Source: Chloroflexota bacterium | GTDB lineage: Bacteria > Chloroflexota > Limnocylindria > Limnocylindrales > CSP1-4 | DNA length: 18,782 bases | Reading direction: 5' to 3' | Assembly (NCBI GenBank): GCA_021815005.1 | Contig: JAKAHL010000003.1 | Span: forward strand, 1-18,782 | Shown here: in pieces, positions 1 to 9,820 of the stretch | How the letters are laid out: each line of letters begins with the position of its first letter | Numbering within the stretch: position 1 is the stretch's first letter | Translations under genes and position numbers: made by a program | Notes under the pieces: model-generated | The model's input: only the letters and a program-made list of their open reading frames with translations | Databases searched by the model: none | Told to the model about the DNA's origin: nothing

Positions 1-16
1 GGGGCCACACCGAGCC

Positions 17-104
17 GGCCCGGGAATCGGATGGCCCGCCGGCCGGCGCCGACGCGAGACGGCCCGGGAATCGGATGGCCCGACGGCCGGTGCCGACGCG
101 AGAC
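17..104. repeat. Two tandem copies of a 44-bp repeat
   Basis: Two head-to-tail copies (17-60 and 61-104) begin GGCCCGGGAATCGG and end GACGCGAGAC. They differ at only two of 44 positions (C/A at unit position 23, C/T at position 31). The next six bases (105-110, GGCCCG) repeat the start of the unit and also form the start of the hairpin downstream of dnaK. No open frame is evident. The array lies past the 3' end of dnaK and may extend no further left, because bases 1-16 do not match the unit. Function is unknown. Confidence 0.85.
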
Positions 105-130
105 GGCCCGCCGGGACCCCCCGGCGGGCC
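105..130 (-). terminator. Putative terminator of the hrcA-grpE-dnaK operon
   Basis: A perfect 10-bp stem (GGCCCGCCGG at 105-114 with CCGGCGGGCC at 121-130) closes a 6-base loop, 24 bases past the dnaK stop codon. Downstream on the minus strand there is only a weak T content (GTCTCG) and no real T-tract, so termination is inferred from position and stem strength. If it works, dnaJ is not cotranscribed with dnaK here. Confidence 0.5.
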
Positions 131-154
131 GCGAACTGTGCAGCGATGCGGAGG

Positions 155-2077
<1,923 letters not shown>

Positions 2078-2134
2078 TCGGGTCTCCTGGAAGCGTTGGG
2101 TGCGGGTTGGGCGTGGTTGCGGATGGGGCGGCGG

Positions 2135-2770
2135 CTAGTTGGGCCGGGTCGCCGGGGCGTCGCCGCCACCCTGGGCGACGGACACGAGCGCGGGCCGGAT
2201 GACGCGGTCGCGGAGGCGGTAGCCGCGACGGAGCTCCTCAACGATGGCGCCGTCCGGCAGGCCCGTGCCGGGCACGCTGGCGATGGCCTCGTGCTCGCGC
2301 GGGTCGAAGGCGGTGCCCGGTGCCGCGTCCACCGCGCGGACGCCCTCGCTCTCGAGGAGGCCGCGCAGCTTGCGGTCGATGTTGGCGATGCCCTCCGCCC
2401 ACGGGGAGTCGGCGAGGGCGTCCGGCCGGCTGTCGATGGCGCGGTCGAAGTCGTCCGCGAGGGCGAGGACCTTGGTGATCAGGTCCACGCCGGCGAGGCC
2501 GCGCTCCTGCTCGCGCTCCTTGACGGTGCGCTGCCGGAAGTTGGTGAACTCGGCGCGCTCGCGCTGGAGGGCGGCGAGGTACTCGTCGCGCTCGGCCGTC
2601 AGCTTGGCCAGCGCCTGGTCATGCTCAGCCTGGATCTGGGCGACGTTGGCGTCGCCCTCCGCGCGGAGCTTCTCCAGGGCGGCGGCGACGGCGGCCGGCG
2701 AGGTGTCCAGGGCGTCGATGCGCTCCTGGGCCCGCGGGCGGCGGATGGCGGGTCGGCGGGGTTCGGTCAT
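2135..2770 (-). CDS. grpE: Nucleotide exchange factor GrpE
   Basis: GrpE releases ADP from DnaK and so resets its substrate cycle. In GrpE family members the long N-terminal coiled coil dimerises and the C-terminal beta domain contacts the DnaK ATPase domain. The 211-residue protein shows a long charged helix (about residues 28-95), including the family segment EFTNFRQRTVKERE. It ends with the hallmark GYRLRDRVIRPALVSVA near the C-terminus. The ATG lies 8 nucleotides after the hrcA stop codon. A TGAGAG sequence that overlaps that stop is the likely ribosome-binding site, which suggests translational coupling with hrcA. It is in the CIRCE-controlled operon, immediately upstream of its partner dnaK. 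Confidence 0.96.
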   Translation of the reverse strand: MTEPRRPAIRRPRAQERIDALDTSPAAVAAALEKLRAEGDANVAQIQAEHDQALAKLTAERDEYLAALQRERAEFTNFRQRTVKEREQERGLAGVDLITKVLALADDFDRAIDSRPDALADSPWAEGIANIDRKLRGLLESEGVRAVDAAPGTAFDPREHEAIASVPGTGLPDGAIVEELRRGYRLRDRVIRPALVSVAQGGGDAPATRPN

Positions 2771-2778
2771 CGGGACTC

Positions 2779-3840
2779 TCAGGCGTACAGGTGATCGACG
2801 AGCTCGTTCATGAGCCCGGAGACGAAGCGGACGGTGCCGATGGCCTGGGGGTAGGCCATCCGAGTGGGCCCCAGCACGCCGATGACGCCGACCGCGCGAC
2901 CCGGCCGCCCGTATGGGGCGAGCACGAGCGACACGTCGGCCATCTCCTCGGCCGGGTTCTCGCTGCCGATGTAGATCCGGATGCTGCCGCTCCCGGCGAC
3001 GCCCGCGATCAGCCGGGCGAGGTAGGCCCGGTCCTCGAGAGCGGCGAAGACGCGGCGGAGCTTGTCGCTCTGGGCGAACTCCGGGGCGGCCATCACGTTG
3101 AGCAGGCCATCGCTGAACAGCTCCTCGGTGGCGGCGGCGTCGAACTCCGCGAGGGAGCGCACCACGCGCTCGCCGATCCGGCGGGTCAGCGCGGCGGCCG
3201 GGTCATCGCCGGGGAGCGCCGCCAGGGCGGTCTGGGCCTGGTCCGCGGTTCGCCCCACCAGGAGCTCGTTGAGGCGGGCGGCGACGACCGACAGCGCGTC
3301 CTGGTCAGTGGGCTCGTCCAGGCCGCACTGGACCTGGCGCAGGGAGCCCTCGCGCAGGACGAGGATCAGGCTGGCCACCCGGTCGCCGATGGCGACGAGG
3401 TCAAGGTGGCGCAAGTGTGCGGCGGCGGGCTTGGCCGGGGTGGCGAGGCCGGCCGCCCGGGTCAGCGTGGCGAGCGTGGTGGCGGCGAGGCGGAACCAGT
3501 GCTCGCTCGCGTACTCCACCTGGCCGAACTGGTGGCGGATCATCAGCTGCTCCACCGGCGGCAGCGGCACGCTGTCCACGATGGACTCGACGTAGAAGCG
3601 GTAGCCGTGCTCGGTGGGGACGCGGCCGGCGGACGTGTGGGGGTGGGTGAGCAGGCCCGCCGCCTCGAGATCGGCGAGGACAGCCCGCACGGTGGCGGAG
3701 GACACGCCGAGGCGGTAGCGCTCGACGAGCGCCGCGCTGCCCACGGGCTGGGCGCTGGTGACGTATTCCTCGATAACGGCCCGAAGGATCGCCTGGGAGC
3801 GAAGGTCCAGGGGGCCGCTGGTGCGCAGGCGTCGCGCCAT
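2779..3840 (-). CDS. hrcA: Heat-inducible transcription repressor HrcA
   Basis: HrcA is the repressor that binds CIRCE inverted repeats and shuts off chaperone operons until heat stress. In other bacteria its folding depends on GroEL. The 353-residue protein has the typical N-terminal winged helix, including SQAILRAVIEEYVTSAQPVG, SSATVRAVLADLEAAGLL and HTSAGRVPTEHGYRFYV. A GAF-like and dimerisation region follows. I chose the ATG at 3840 because AAGGAG lies 7 bases upstream. An in-frame GTG at 3870 would lengthen the protein by ten residues, but it falls inside the CIRCE operator and so in the 5' leader. The gene is autoregulated by the CIRCE at 3860-3886 and is first in hrcA-grpE-dnaK. Confidence 0.97.
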   Translation of the reverse strand: MARRLRTSGPLDLRSQAILRAVIEEYVTSAQPVGSAALVERYRLGVSSATVRAVLADLEAAGLLTHPHTSAGRVPTEHGYRFYVESIVDSVPLPPVEQLMIRHQFGQVEYASEHWFRLAATTLATLTRAAGLATPAKPAAAHLRHLDLVAIGDRVASLILVLREGSLRQVQCGLDEPTDQDALSVVAARLNELLVGRTADQAQTALAALPGDDPAAALTRRIGERVVRSLAEFDAAATEELFSDGLLNVMAAPEFAQSDKLRRVFAALEDRAYLARLIAGVAGSGSIRIYIGSENPAEEMADVSLVLAPYGRPGRAVGVIGVLGPTRMAYPQAIGTVRFVSGLMNELVDHLYA

Positions 3841-3859
3841 CCGGCTGCTCCTTGGGTAG

Positions 3860-3886
3860 TTAGCACTCACAGATCGAGAGTGCTAA
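3860..3886 (-). promoter_or_regulatory. CIRCE operator (HrcA binding site)
   Basis: A perfect CIRCE element, TTAGCACTC, nine bases, then GAGTGCTAA, matches the known 9-9-9 consensus with no mismatch in the arms. It begins about five bases downstream of the predicted transcription start of hrcA and ends 19 bases before the ATG. Bound HrcA would therefore block initiation of hrcA-grpE-dnaK. Confidence 0.98.
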
Positions 3887-3898
3887 CGACGTTGGGCC

Positions 3899-3928
3899 AG
3901 TCTAGCGCCGGGCCGTCCGGGGTGTCAA
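3899..3928 (-). promoter_or_regulatory. Housekeeping promoter of hrcA-grpE-dnaK
   Basis: The minus strand reads TTGACA (3923-3928), an 18-bp spacer, then TAGACT (3899-3904). The -35 is perfect and the -10 matches four of six consensus bases, conforming to TANNNT. The predicted start is near 3892, so CIRCE lies at the very start of the transcript, as in other HrcA regulons. Confidence 0.85.
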
Positions 3929-3942
3929 CGGGTCGCCCGGGC

Positions 3943-3960
3943 CGGGCGCTGAGCCGCCCG
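3943..3960 (-). terminator. Possible terminator hairpin after ptsI
   Basis: A 6-bp stem (CGGGCG/CGCCCG, loop CTGAGC on the plus strand) lies between the ptsI stop codon and the hrcA promoter. There is no T-tract, so this is a weak call based mainly on position. Confidence 0.25.
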
Positions 3961-3996
3961 GATCGCCCGGATCGCCCGGATCGCCCGGATCGCGAC
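3961..3996. repeat. Four tandem 9-bp units between ptsI and hrcA
   Basis: GATCGCCCG is repeated exactly three times (3961-3987), followed by a fourth degenerate unit (GATCGCGAC). The array lies between the ptsI stop codon and the -35 box of hrcA. It could be a slippage-prone microsatellite. No function is evident. Confidence 0.8.
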
Positions 3997-4002
3997 CGAG
4001 GC

Positions 4003-5742
4003 TCAGCACGCGGCCGCCAGCCTCGCGAAGCGCGCGCGAACGGCGGCGGCCGACGGGTCGCTCAGGGCGGCTCGGCCCTCCGCCGCGAGCGCGCCGGCGT
4101 GGGCTCCGCGGATCGCCCGCCGGACGGCAGGCAGCGACGCCGCGCCCATGGACAGCTGGCGCACGCCCAGGCCGACCAGCGCCAGGGCCGCAACCGGGTC
4201 GCCGGCCATCTCGCCGCAAACCGAGAGCGCGGTCCCGGCCCGGTCCGCGCTCTCGACGGCCATCGCGATCAGCCGCAGCACCGCCGGGTGCAGCGCGTCG
4301 CGGTACCGCTCCAGCGACGGATTGCCGCGGTCCACCGCGAGCGTGTACTGGGTCAGGTCGTTGGTGCCCAGGCTCGCGAAGGCGATCGAGCCGAAGTAGG
4401 CGTCCGCCGCGAGGATCGCCGACGGGATCTCCAGCATGACGCCCAGCTCAACCGGCCCGTGCGCAACCCCATCGAGGGCGAGCCCCTCGAGCGCCTGGCG
4501 ATCGAGGTCCAGCAGCAGCGCGGCGTCACCCGCGTCCGCCACCATCGGGGCCATCACCTTCACGCGGCCGGACAAGGCTGCGCGGTGGCAGGCCCGCAGC
4601 TGCGTCAGGAACAGGTCCGGGCGGTCCAGCGCGAGCCGCAGTGCGCGCACCCCGAGGAACGGGTTGTCCTCGTGGGGCATTGGCAGGTACGGGATCGGCT
4701 TGTCGCCGCCGATGTCCAGCAGGCGGATCGTGACCGGATCGCCCCCGAACGCCGAAACCGCCTCGGCGTAGGCGGCGGCCTGCTCCGATTCGGTGGGCGG
4801 CGCCGCCCGCTCGAGGAACAGGAACTCCGTGCGGAACAGGCCGACGCCCCGGGCGCCGAGCGCGCGGGCCGGCGCCGCCTCCGCCGGCGTGCCGATGTTC
4901 GCGAGCAGCGTGACCTCCACCCCGTCGCGCGTGGCCGCGGACAGCGACGCCTCCTCCAGGTCGTGGGAGCGGGCCTCGGCCAGCCGGGAGGCCCGCCCGT
5001 CGAGGTCGGCGGCCGTGGCCCCGGAAGGGTCGAGCACCACCTCGCCGGTTGACCCGTCCAGGGCGAGCTCGGCAGCCGGGCTCTCGCCACCCGGCCCGGC
5101 GAGCGCCGCCAGCAGGCCCGGGACGCCGACGACCGCCGGGATCCCGTAGGCGCGAGCCAGGATGGCCGCGTGCGCGGTGGGCGAGCCCGCCTCGAGCGCG
5201 ATGCCCAGCATGTGCTCCCTGGGCAGCGTGGCCGTGAGCGATGGCGACAGGTCCTCTGCCGCCACGATCGCCCGCCCCGGCAGGAGGTCCGCCTCCTCGG
5301 GGATGCCGGCCAGGACGCGCGCGATCCGCTCCGCGACGTCCACCACGTCCGGCGCCCGGGCCGCCAGGAGCTCGTCGTCGAGGGCAGCCAGGCCCGCGGC
5401 GGCGTCGGCACCGGCCGCGACGATGGCGGCAATGCCGTCCTCGCCGCGCTCGTGGATGCGAGCGACCGCCGTCTCGATCAGGGCCGGGTCCCAGGCGAGC
5501 GTGGCGTGCGCCATGAAGATCGCCGCCTCGTCGGCGTGACCGGCCGCCTCGACCTGCTCGGAGAGCGCCATGAGCGCGTCGGCCGCAGCGTTGGAGGCGT
5601 CCCGGAGGCGTTGCTCCTCGGCCGGCGCGTCGCCAGCCGCGATCCGGCCCCCGACCGGGCGGTCCCGGCGGACGTGCGCCCACGGGCCGCGGGCGACCCC
5701 CGGTGCCGCCGCCACGCCTGCGAGCCGACGCTCCCCGGTCAT
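4003..5742 (-). CDS. ptsI: PEP-protein phosphotransferase, PTS enzyme I
   Basis: Enzyme I takes the phosphoryl group from phosphoenolpyruvate onto a histidine and passes it to HPr, the first step of PTS sugar uptake or of regulatory phosphorelays. The 579-residue length fits a stand-alone enzyme I. The N-terminal region has the phosphohistidine motif GSPTAHAAILAR with His191, then the swivelling domain segment IPAVVG. The C-terminal barrel shows GVGLFRTEFLFLER, LGTNDLTQYTLAVDRGNP and SVCGEMAGD, which carries the catalytic cysteine, so it looks active. The ATG at 5742 has GGGAGG six bases upstream; an ATG 17 codons earlier lacks such a site. No HPr or enzyme II gene is in the window. It lies between hemW (89 bases upstream) and the hrcA promoter. 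A dihydroxyacetone-kinase phosphorelay is an alternative role. Confidence 0.93.
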   Translation of the reverse strand: MTGERRLAGVAAAPGVARGPWAHVRRDRPVGGRIAAGDAPAEEQRLRDASNAAADALMALSEQVEAAGHADEAAIFMAHATLAWDPALIETAVARIHERGEDGIAAIVAAGADAAAGLAALDDELLAARAPDVVDVAERIARVLAGIPEEADLLPGRAIVAAEDLSPSLTATLPREHMLGIALEAGSPTAHAAILARAYGIPAVVGVPGLLAALAGPGGESPAAELALDGSTGEVVLDPSGATAADLDGRASRLAEARSHDLEEASLSAATRDGVEVTLLANIGTPAEAAPARALGARGVGLFRTEFLFLERAAPPTESEQAAAYAEAVSAFGGDPVTIRLLDIGGDKPIPYLPMPHEDNPFLGVRALRLALDRPDLFLTQLRACHRAALSGRVKVMAPMVADAGDAALLLDLDRQALEGLALDGVAHGPVELGVMLEIPSAILAADAYFGSIAFASLGTNDLTQYTLAVDRGNPSLERYRDALHPAVLRLIAMAVESADRAGTALSVCGEMAGDPVAALALVGLGVRQLSMGAASLPAVRRAIRGAHAGALAAEGRAALSDPSAAAVRARFARLAAAC

Positions 5743-5831
5743 CCCCAGCCTCCCGTGCCTTGGCCCGGGCCAGGCGCCCGCACCTCGCGCCATTGTCGGC
5801 CATCGGGCCGCCGGGGGGGTCCCCTGATCGG

Positions 5832-7115
5832 CTACACCAGCCGGGCGAACAGCTCGTTGGACAGCAGGCGGCCGTCGGTGGTGAGCCGGACGCGCGCCTC
5901 CCCGTCCTCGCTGACGAACCGCGTCAGCAGGCCCGCGCCCAGCGCCCAGTCGAGATGCGGGGCGAGCCGCGAGCCGGGCGCCATCGCCGCCGCGACCGGC
6001 AGGCCCGTGTCGAGCCGCAGGGCCAGGATCGCGGTCTCGGCCGCAGCCGCGGCAGCGTCCACGGGCTCCTCCCCGCCGGGCGGCAGCGTGGGCGCCGCCG
6101 CCAGCGCCGCCAGGTACGGCTCCAGGCGCGCCGCGTTCCAGCGCCGGACCGCCCCGTCGAACGCGTGCGCCCCTGGGCCGACCGCCTCGTGCGGAAGCCG
6201 CCGCCAGTACGCGAGGTTGTGCCGGCTCTCGCGGCCGGGTCGGGCCCAGTTCGAGATCTCGTAGCCGCGGAAACCGGCTGCCCCGAGGCGTTCCACGGCC
6301 GTCCGGTACTGGTCCGCGGCCCGGTCCTCGTCCTGCTCCACGACGGCCGCCGCCCGCCACCGGCGCGCCCCCGCCCGCGTCGGCAGGTGATCGCCCAGCG
6401 GTCCGGTCAGACCCTCCGCGTCGGGATCGTCGAGGGTGAGCGCGTAGGCCGAGACGTGGTCCACGCCGAGCGCCACCGCGGCGTCGAGGGTCTCCGCCCA
6501 GCCGTCGGGCGTCTGGCCAGGCACGTCGTACAGGAGATCCACCGAGACGTTCGCGATGCCCCCGGCGCGCGCCTCCGCGACGGCCGCGGCCACGTCCGCC
6601 GGTGCGTGCCGCCGCCCGAGCCGCCGCAGCAGTTTCGCGTCCATCGCCTGCGCGCCCAGCGAGAGCCGGGTCACGCCCGCCCGCGCGAACGCCGCGGCAT
6701 CGCCTCGCTCGTCAGGCCCGGGGTTCGCCTCCAGCGTCACCTCCGCCCCGTCCGCGAGGCCGAACCGGGCGCCCGCGATCCCCAGCAGCCGCGCCACGTC
6801 GTCGGGTGCCAGCAGCGACGGGGTGCCGCCGCCGAGGTAGACGGACGCCAGCGCGGGCCGACCTCCCGACGACGGCCCGCCGAACAGCGCGTCGAGCGTG
6901 TCGGCGCGGAGGCGAAGCTCCGTTGCCAGCGCCTCGACGAAGGCCGCGATCCGCGACGACGCCCCGCGTGCGCCGGCGCCTGCCACCACGACGAAGTCGC
7001 AGTACGGGCACAGCGAGACGCAGAACGGGACGTGCAGGTAGAGCGCGACCGGCGGCCGTCGGTCGGCCAGCCGAGGCGCGACCGGCGGCCGTGGGTCGGC
7101 GGCGCCTGGGCTCAC
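5832..7115 (-). CDS. hemW: Radical SAM heme chaperone HemW
   Basis: HemW is a radical-SAM-fold protein that binds heme and delivers it to respiratory enzymes. It was long misannotated as oxygen-independent coproporphyrinogen oxidase (HemN). The 427-residue protein has the iron-sulfur motif CxxxCxxC (C32, C36, C39 in PFCVSLCPYCDF). It also has the family segments YLGGGTPSLL, VTLEANPGP, RLSLGAQAMD, GYEISNWA and GPGAHAFDG. The third cysteine is followed by Asp-Phe (CPYCDF), so the extra cysteine that HemN has in CxxxCxxCxC is absent, supporting HemW over HemN. The GTG start overlaps the stop of the CPBP gene by four bases (GTGA), with GAGGAG just upstream. The N-terminus contains an in-frame 33-nt duplication (7035-7100). 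Cotranscription with lepA is likely. Confidence 0.93.
   Translation of the reverse strand: MSPGAADPRPPVAPRLADRRPPVALYLHVPFCVSLCPYCDFVVVAGAGARGASSRIAAFVEALATELRLRADTLDALFGGPSSGGRPALASVYLGGGTPSLLAPDDVARLLGIAGARFGLADGAEVTLEANPGPDERGDAAAFARAGVTRLSLGAQAMDAKLLRRLGRRHAPADVAAAVAEARAGGIANVSVDLLYDVPGQTPDGWAETLDAAVALGVDHVSAYALTLDDPDAEGLTGPLGDHLPTRAGARRWRAAAVVEQDEDRAADQYRTAVERLGAAGFRGYEISNWARPGRESRHNLAYWRRLPHEAVGPGAHAFDGAVRRWNAARLEPYLAALAAAPTLPPGGEEPVDAAAAAAETAILALRLDTGLPVAAAMAPGSRLAPHLDWALGAGLLTRFVSEDGEARVRLTTDGRLLSNELFARLV
7035..7100 (-). repeat. In-frame 33-bp tandem duplication at the hemW 5' end
   Basis: In the coding direction copy A (7100-7068) encodes ADPRPPVAPRL and copy B (7067-7035) encodes ADRRPPVALYL. 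A 25-bp core differs at one position only. Copy B runs into the conserved first beta strand of the radical SAM barrel, so copy A looks like a recent N-terminal addition. Confidence 0.8.
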
Positions 7116-7909
7116 GCCTCCTCGTCGCCCTCGTCGAGGGCCTTCCAGCCCTCCGGCGGCGCGCCCCGGCGCACGACCTCCTCCTCCTCTGCCCCCCTCG
7201 GCGCCGGGATGCCGCCCGGGTGCCCAGTGGTGAGGAAGAACGCGAGGCGCGTGATGGCATGGCCCAGGAACGCCGCCCCGATGCCGCCGGTCACCCCGGT
7301 CAGCCAGCCGCCGATCAGGCCGATCGCGAGCATGACCAGCAGCATCGCCTTGGGCCGGCCCGGCGCGCCGGTCCGCGTGGCCAGCGCGTACAGCAGGGCC
7401 TGCGCCAGGTTGGCGAGGTTCGGGTCCACGCCGATCGCGATCGCCATGCCGAACACGATGCCGCGGAACACGGCCTCGTCCACGAACGCGGTGGCGACGG
7501 CGTTGAGCACGGCACCGGGGTACGAGCGGATAACCGGCAGCCGCACGTGCCGGTACCGCCAGTAGGCCAGCCCCACCGCCGCGAGCGTTCCGCCGACGCC
7601 ATAGGTGAGGCCAAGGATGAGCACGCCCAGCCGGTCGCCGAGCGAGAGGTAGAGGCCCGCGCCCGGCGAGGGGTGCAGGACGAGCACGGCCAGGACCCCC
7701 GCCAGGCCCAGGAGGTACCACGCGAGCCGGCGGAGCAGCGAGGGCGGGTTGCCCCAGCGATCGGCGTCGTCGTACTCCGCCGCGGAGAACCGCTCGGCGT
7801 CGAAGCGGTGGATCAGCAGGAAGAGCGTGATGCCGAGCGCCATCAGGACGCGGAGGAGGTCGGGGATCGCGTCGATCCCCGGCAGGCCGGACGTGTCGAT
7901 CGTCGGCAT
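7112..7909 (-). CDS. CPBP/CAAX-protease-like membrane protein, degenerate active site
   Basis: This 265-residue protein has about six hydrophobic segments (near residues 18-34, 58-79, 93-116, 131-160, 186-205 and 206-228), then a charged tail rich in Glu. The segment VDEAVFRGIVFG (residues 143-154) resembles CPBP motif 1 (EExxxR), but the first Glu is Asp144. Motif 2 (FxxxH) is not present: the expected place reads LLYALATR with no histidine. Motif 3 keeps a histidine (H217 in FLGHAITR) but has Arg where Asn or Asp is usual. It may be a non-proteolytic relative. The ATG has AGGAG at eight bases. It lies 45 bases after lepA and overlaps hemW. Family assignment is moderate; substrate and function are unknown. 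Confidence 0.7.
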   Translation of the reverse strand: MPTIDTSGLPGIDAIPDLLRVLMALGITLFLLIHRFDAERFSAAEYDDADRWGNPPSLLRRLAWYLLGLAGVLAVLVLHPSPGAGLYLSLGDRLGVLILGLTYGVGGTLAAVGLAYWRYRHVRLPVIRSYPGAVLNAVATAFVDEAVFRGIVFGMAIAIGVDPNLANLAQALLYALATRTGAPGRPKAMLLVMLAIGLIGGWLTGVTGGIGAAFLGHAITRLAFFLTTGHPGGIPAPRGAEEEEVVRRGAPPEGWKALDEGDEEA

Positions 7910-7954
7910 CAGCGCTGCTCCTGCGGCGGGCGGAACGGCAGGCGGGGCGGCGGG

Positions 7955-9766
7955 TCAGTCCTCGTCCATGCGCAGGATCGCGAGGAAGGCCTCCTGCGGG
8001 ATCTCGACGGAGCCGACGCGCTTCATCCGCTGCTTGCCCTCCTTCTGTTTCTCGAGCAGCTTGCGCTTCCGGGTGATGTCGCCACCGTAACACTTCGCGA
8101 GCACGTTCTTGCGCATCGCGGCGAGGGTCTCGCGCGCCACGACGTGGCTGCCGATGGCCGCCTGGATGGGCACCTCGAACATCTGGCGCGGGATCAGCTT
8201 GCGCAGCTGGGTCGTCAGGGCTCGGCCGGTGGTCTGGGCGCGGTCGCGGTGGACGATGAGGCTGAGGGCGTCCACCGGCTCGCCGTTGACGAGGACGTCG
8301 AGCTTGACCAGGTTCGCCGCGCGGTAGCCGGCCTCCTCGTACTCCATCGAGGCGTAGCCCTGCGTCCGAGTCTTGAGCTGGTCGTAGTAGTCCACGATGA
8401 GCTCGGCGAGCGGCAGCTCGAAGTGCATGTGCACGCGCTGCGGGTCCAGGTACTCCATCGTGAGGAACGTGCCGCGCCGATTGGTGGTGAGCTCCATCAG
8501 GGAGCCGATGTAGCGGTCCGGGGTGACGATGCCGAGGTTGACCCACGGCTCCTCGATGGACTCGATCTCGCCCACGTCGGGGAACCGCGCCGGGTTGTCC
8601 ACCACCACCTGGCCTCGGCTGGCGGTCAGGTTCACGTGGTACTCCACCGAGGGCGCCGAGGCGATGAGGTCGAGGTCGAACTCGCGCTCCAGGCGCTCCT
8701 GGACGATCTCCATGTGGAGCAGCCCCAGGAACCCGCAGCGGAAGCCGAAGCCGAGGGCGACCGACGATTCGGGCTCGAACGTGAACGACGCGTCGTTGAG
8801 GTGCAGCTTCTCCAGCGCGTCGCGCAGCAGCGGGTAGTCCGGGCCGGCCACGGGATAGAGGCCCGCGAACACGAGGCTCTTGGCGGCCTGGTAGCCGGGG
8901 AACGGCTCGGCCGCGGGCCGCGCGACCGTCGTCACCGTGTCGCCGACCTGCGCCTCGCGCACGTTCTTGAGGCCGGTCGCCACGTACCCCACCTCGCCCG
9001 CCGCGAGCTGCTTGACCGGGACCAGCTGAGGCCGGAACACGCCCAGCTCGAGCAGCTCCGTCTCGGCCCCGCTCGCCATGAGGCGGATCACGTCGTGCTC
9101 GTGGAGCGTGCCCTCCTCGAGCCGGATGTAGCAGACGACGCCCTTGTACGGGTCGTAGTGGCTGTCGAAGACGAGCGCGCGGAGCGGGGCGTCGGCGGCG
9201 CCCTTCGGCGGCGGGATGCGCGCGACGATCGCCTCGAGGATCTCCGGCACGCCGGTGCCCTCCTTCGCGCTCGCGAGGATCACCTCCTCGCGCGGGATCG
9301 CCAGGACGCTCTCCAGCTCCTCCATCACGACGTCGGGCTGGGCGGACGGGAGGTCGATCTTGTTGAGCACCGGGATGATCGTGAGGCCCTCGCGCAGGGC
9401 GAGGTGGACGTTGGCGAGCGTCTGCGCCTCGATGCCCTGCGCGGCGTCCACGACCAGGATCGCGCCCTCGCACGCCTGGAGGCTACGGCTGACCTCGTAG
9501 CTGAAGTCCACGTGGCCCGGCGTGTCGATCAGGTTGAGCGCGTAGGCCAGGCCGTCGGCGGCCGTGTACTCCAGCCGGACGGCGCGCGCCTTGATCGTGA
9601 TCCCCTTCTCCTTCTCCAGGTCCATGGAGTCGAGGACCTGGCTGGTCATCTGGCGCGCCTCGATTGTGTGCGTCAGCTCGAGCAGGCGGTCGGACAGCGT
9701 CGTCTTCCCGTGGTCGATGTGGGCGATGATGCTGAAGTTGCGCACGCGCGACTGGGGGATGGTCAC
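7955..9766 (-). CDS. lepA: Elongation factor 4 (LepA), ribosome-associated GTPase
   Basis: LepA is a translational GTPase related to EF-G, associated with back-translocation and with ribosome assembly. The 603 residues are typical. Visible GTPase motifs are AHIDHGKTT (residues 15-23), the switch region with [26 protein letters not shown] and NKIDLPSA. The LepA-specific C-terminal part includes [29 protein letters not shown] and the basic end [21 protein letters not shown]. The start is a GTG with no clear Shine-Dalgarno sequence. A TACACT box eight bases upstream suggests a leaderless or nearly leaderless transcript. It heads the lepA-CPBP-hemW group and is divergent from the carbonic anhydrase gene, 88 bases away. 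Confidence 0.97.
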   Translation of the reverse strand: MTIPQSRVRNFSIIAHIDHGKTTLSDRLLELTHTIEARQMTSQVLDSMDLEKEKGITIKARAVRLEYTAADGLAYALNLIDTPGHVDFSYEVSRSLQACEGAILVVDAAQGIEAQTLANVHLALREGLTIIPVLNKIDLPSAQPDVVMEELESVLAIPREEVILASAKEGTGVPEILEAIVARIPPPKGAADAPLRALVFDSHYDPYKGVVCYIRLEEGTLHEHDVIRLMASGAETELLELGVFRPQLVPVKQLAAGEVGYVATGLKNVREAQVGDTVTTVARPAAEPFPGYQAAKSLVFAGLYPVAGPDYPLLRDALEKLHLNDASFTFEPESSVALGFGFRCGFLGLLHMEIVQERLEREFDLDLIASAPSVEYHVNLTASRGQVVVDNPARFPDVGEIESIEEPWVNLGIVTPDRYIGSLMELTTNRRGTFLTMEYLDPQRVHMHFELPLAELIVDYYDQLKTRTQGYASMEYEEAGYRAANLVKLDVLVNGEPVDALSLIVHRDRAQTTGRALTTQLRKLIPRQMFEVPIQAAIGSHVVARETLAAMRKNVLAKCYGGDITRKRKLLEKQKEGKQRMKRVGSVEIPQEAFLAILRMDED

Positions 9767-9774
9767 GAGGCGGG

Positions 9775-9780
9775 AGTGTA
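9775..9780 (-). promoter_or_regulatory. Possible -10 box of lepA (leaderless)
   Basis: TACACT (TANNNT type, four of six consensus bases) lies eight bases before the lepA GTG. The predicted start is at or one to two bases before the start codon. No convincing -35 was found at 16-19 bp, so confidence is limited. Confidence 0.45.
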
Positions 9781-9820
9781 GCCCCCGGGGCGTTCACCCC
9801 GTCGCTCGCGCCAGGGCCGC

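Noticed and set aside
17-110. CRISPR remnant at the left edge
   Set aside because: The 44-bp units are directly adjacent with no spacer between them and no cas gene is present.
5743-6360. Longer N-terminus for enzyme I extending 206 codons upstream
   Set aside because: The extra part overlaps hemW in another frame, is Pro/Arg/Gly-rich and unlike any PTS domain. The ATG at 5742 has a good ribosome-binding site.
7112-9473. Fusion of LepA, CPBP and HemW into one 1213-residue protein
   Set aside because: The long frame only becomes HemW after 7115. The part upstream is a shadow of lepA and the CPBP gene read in another frame.
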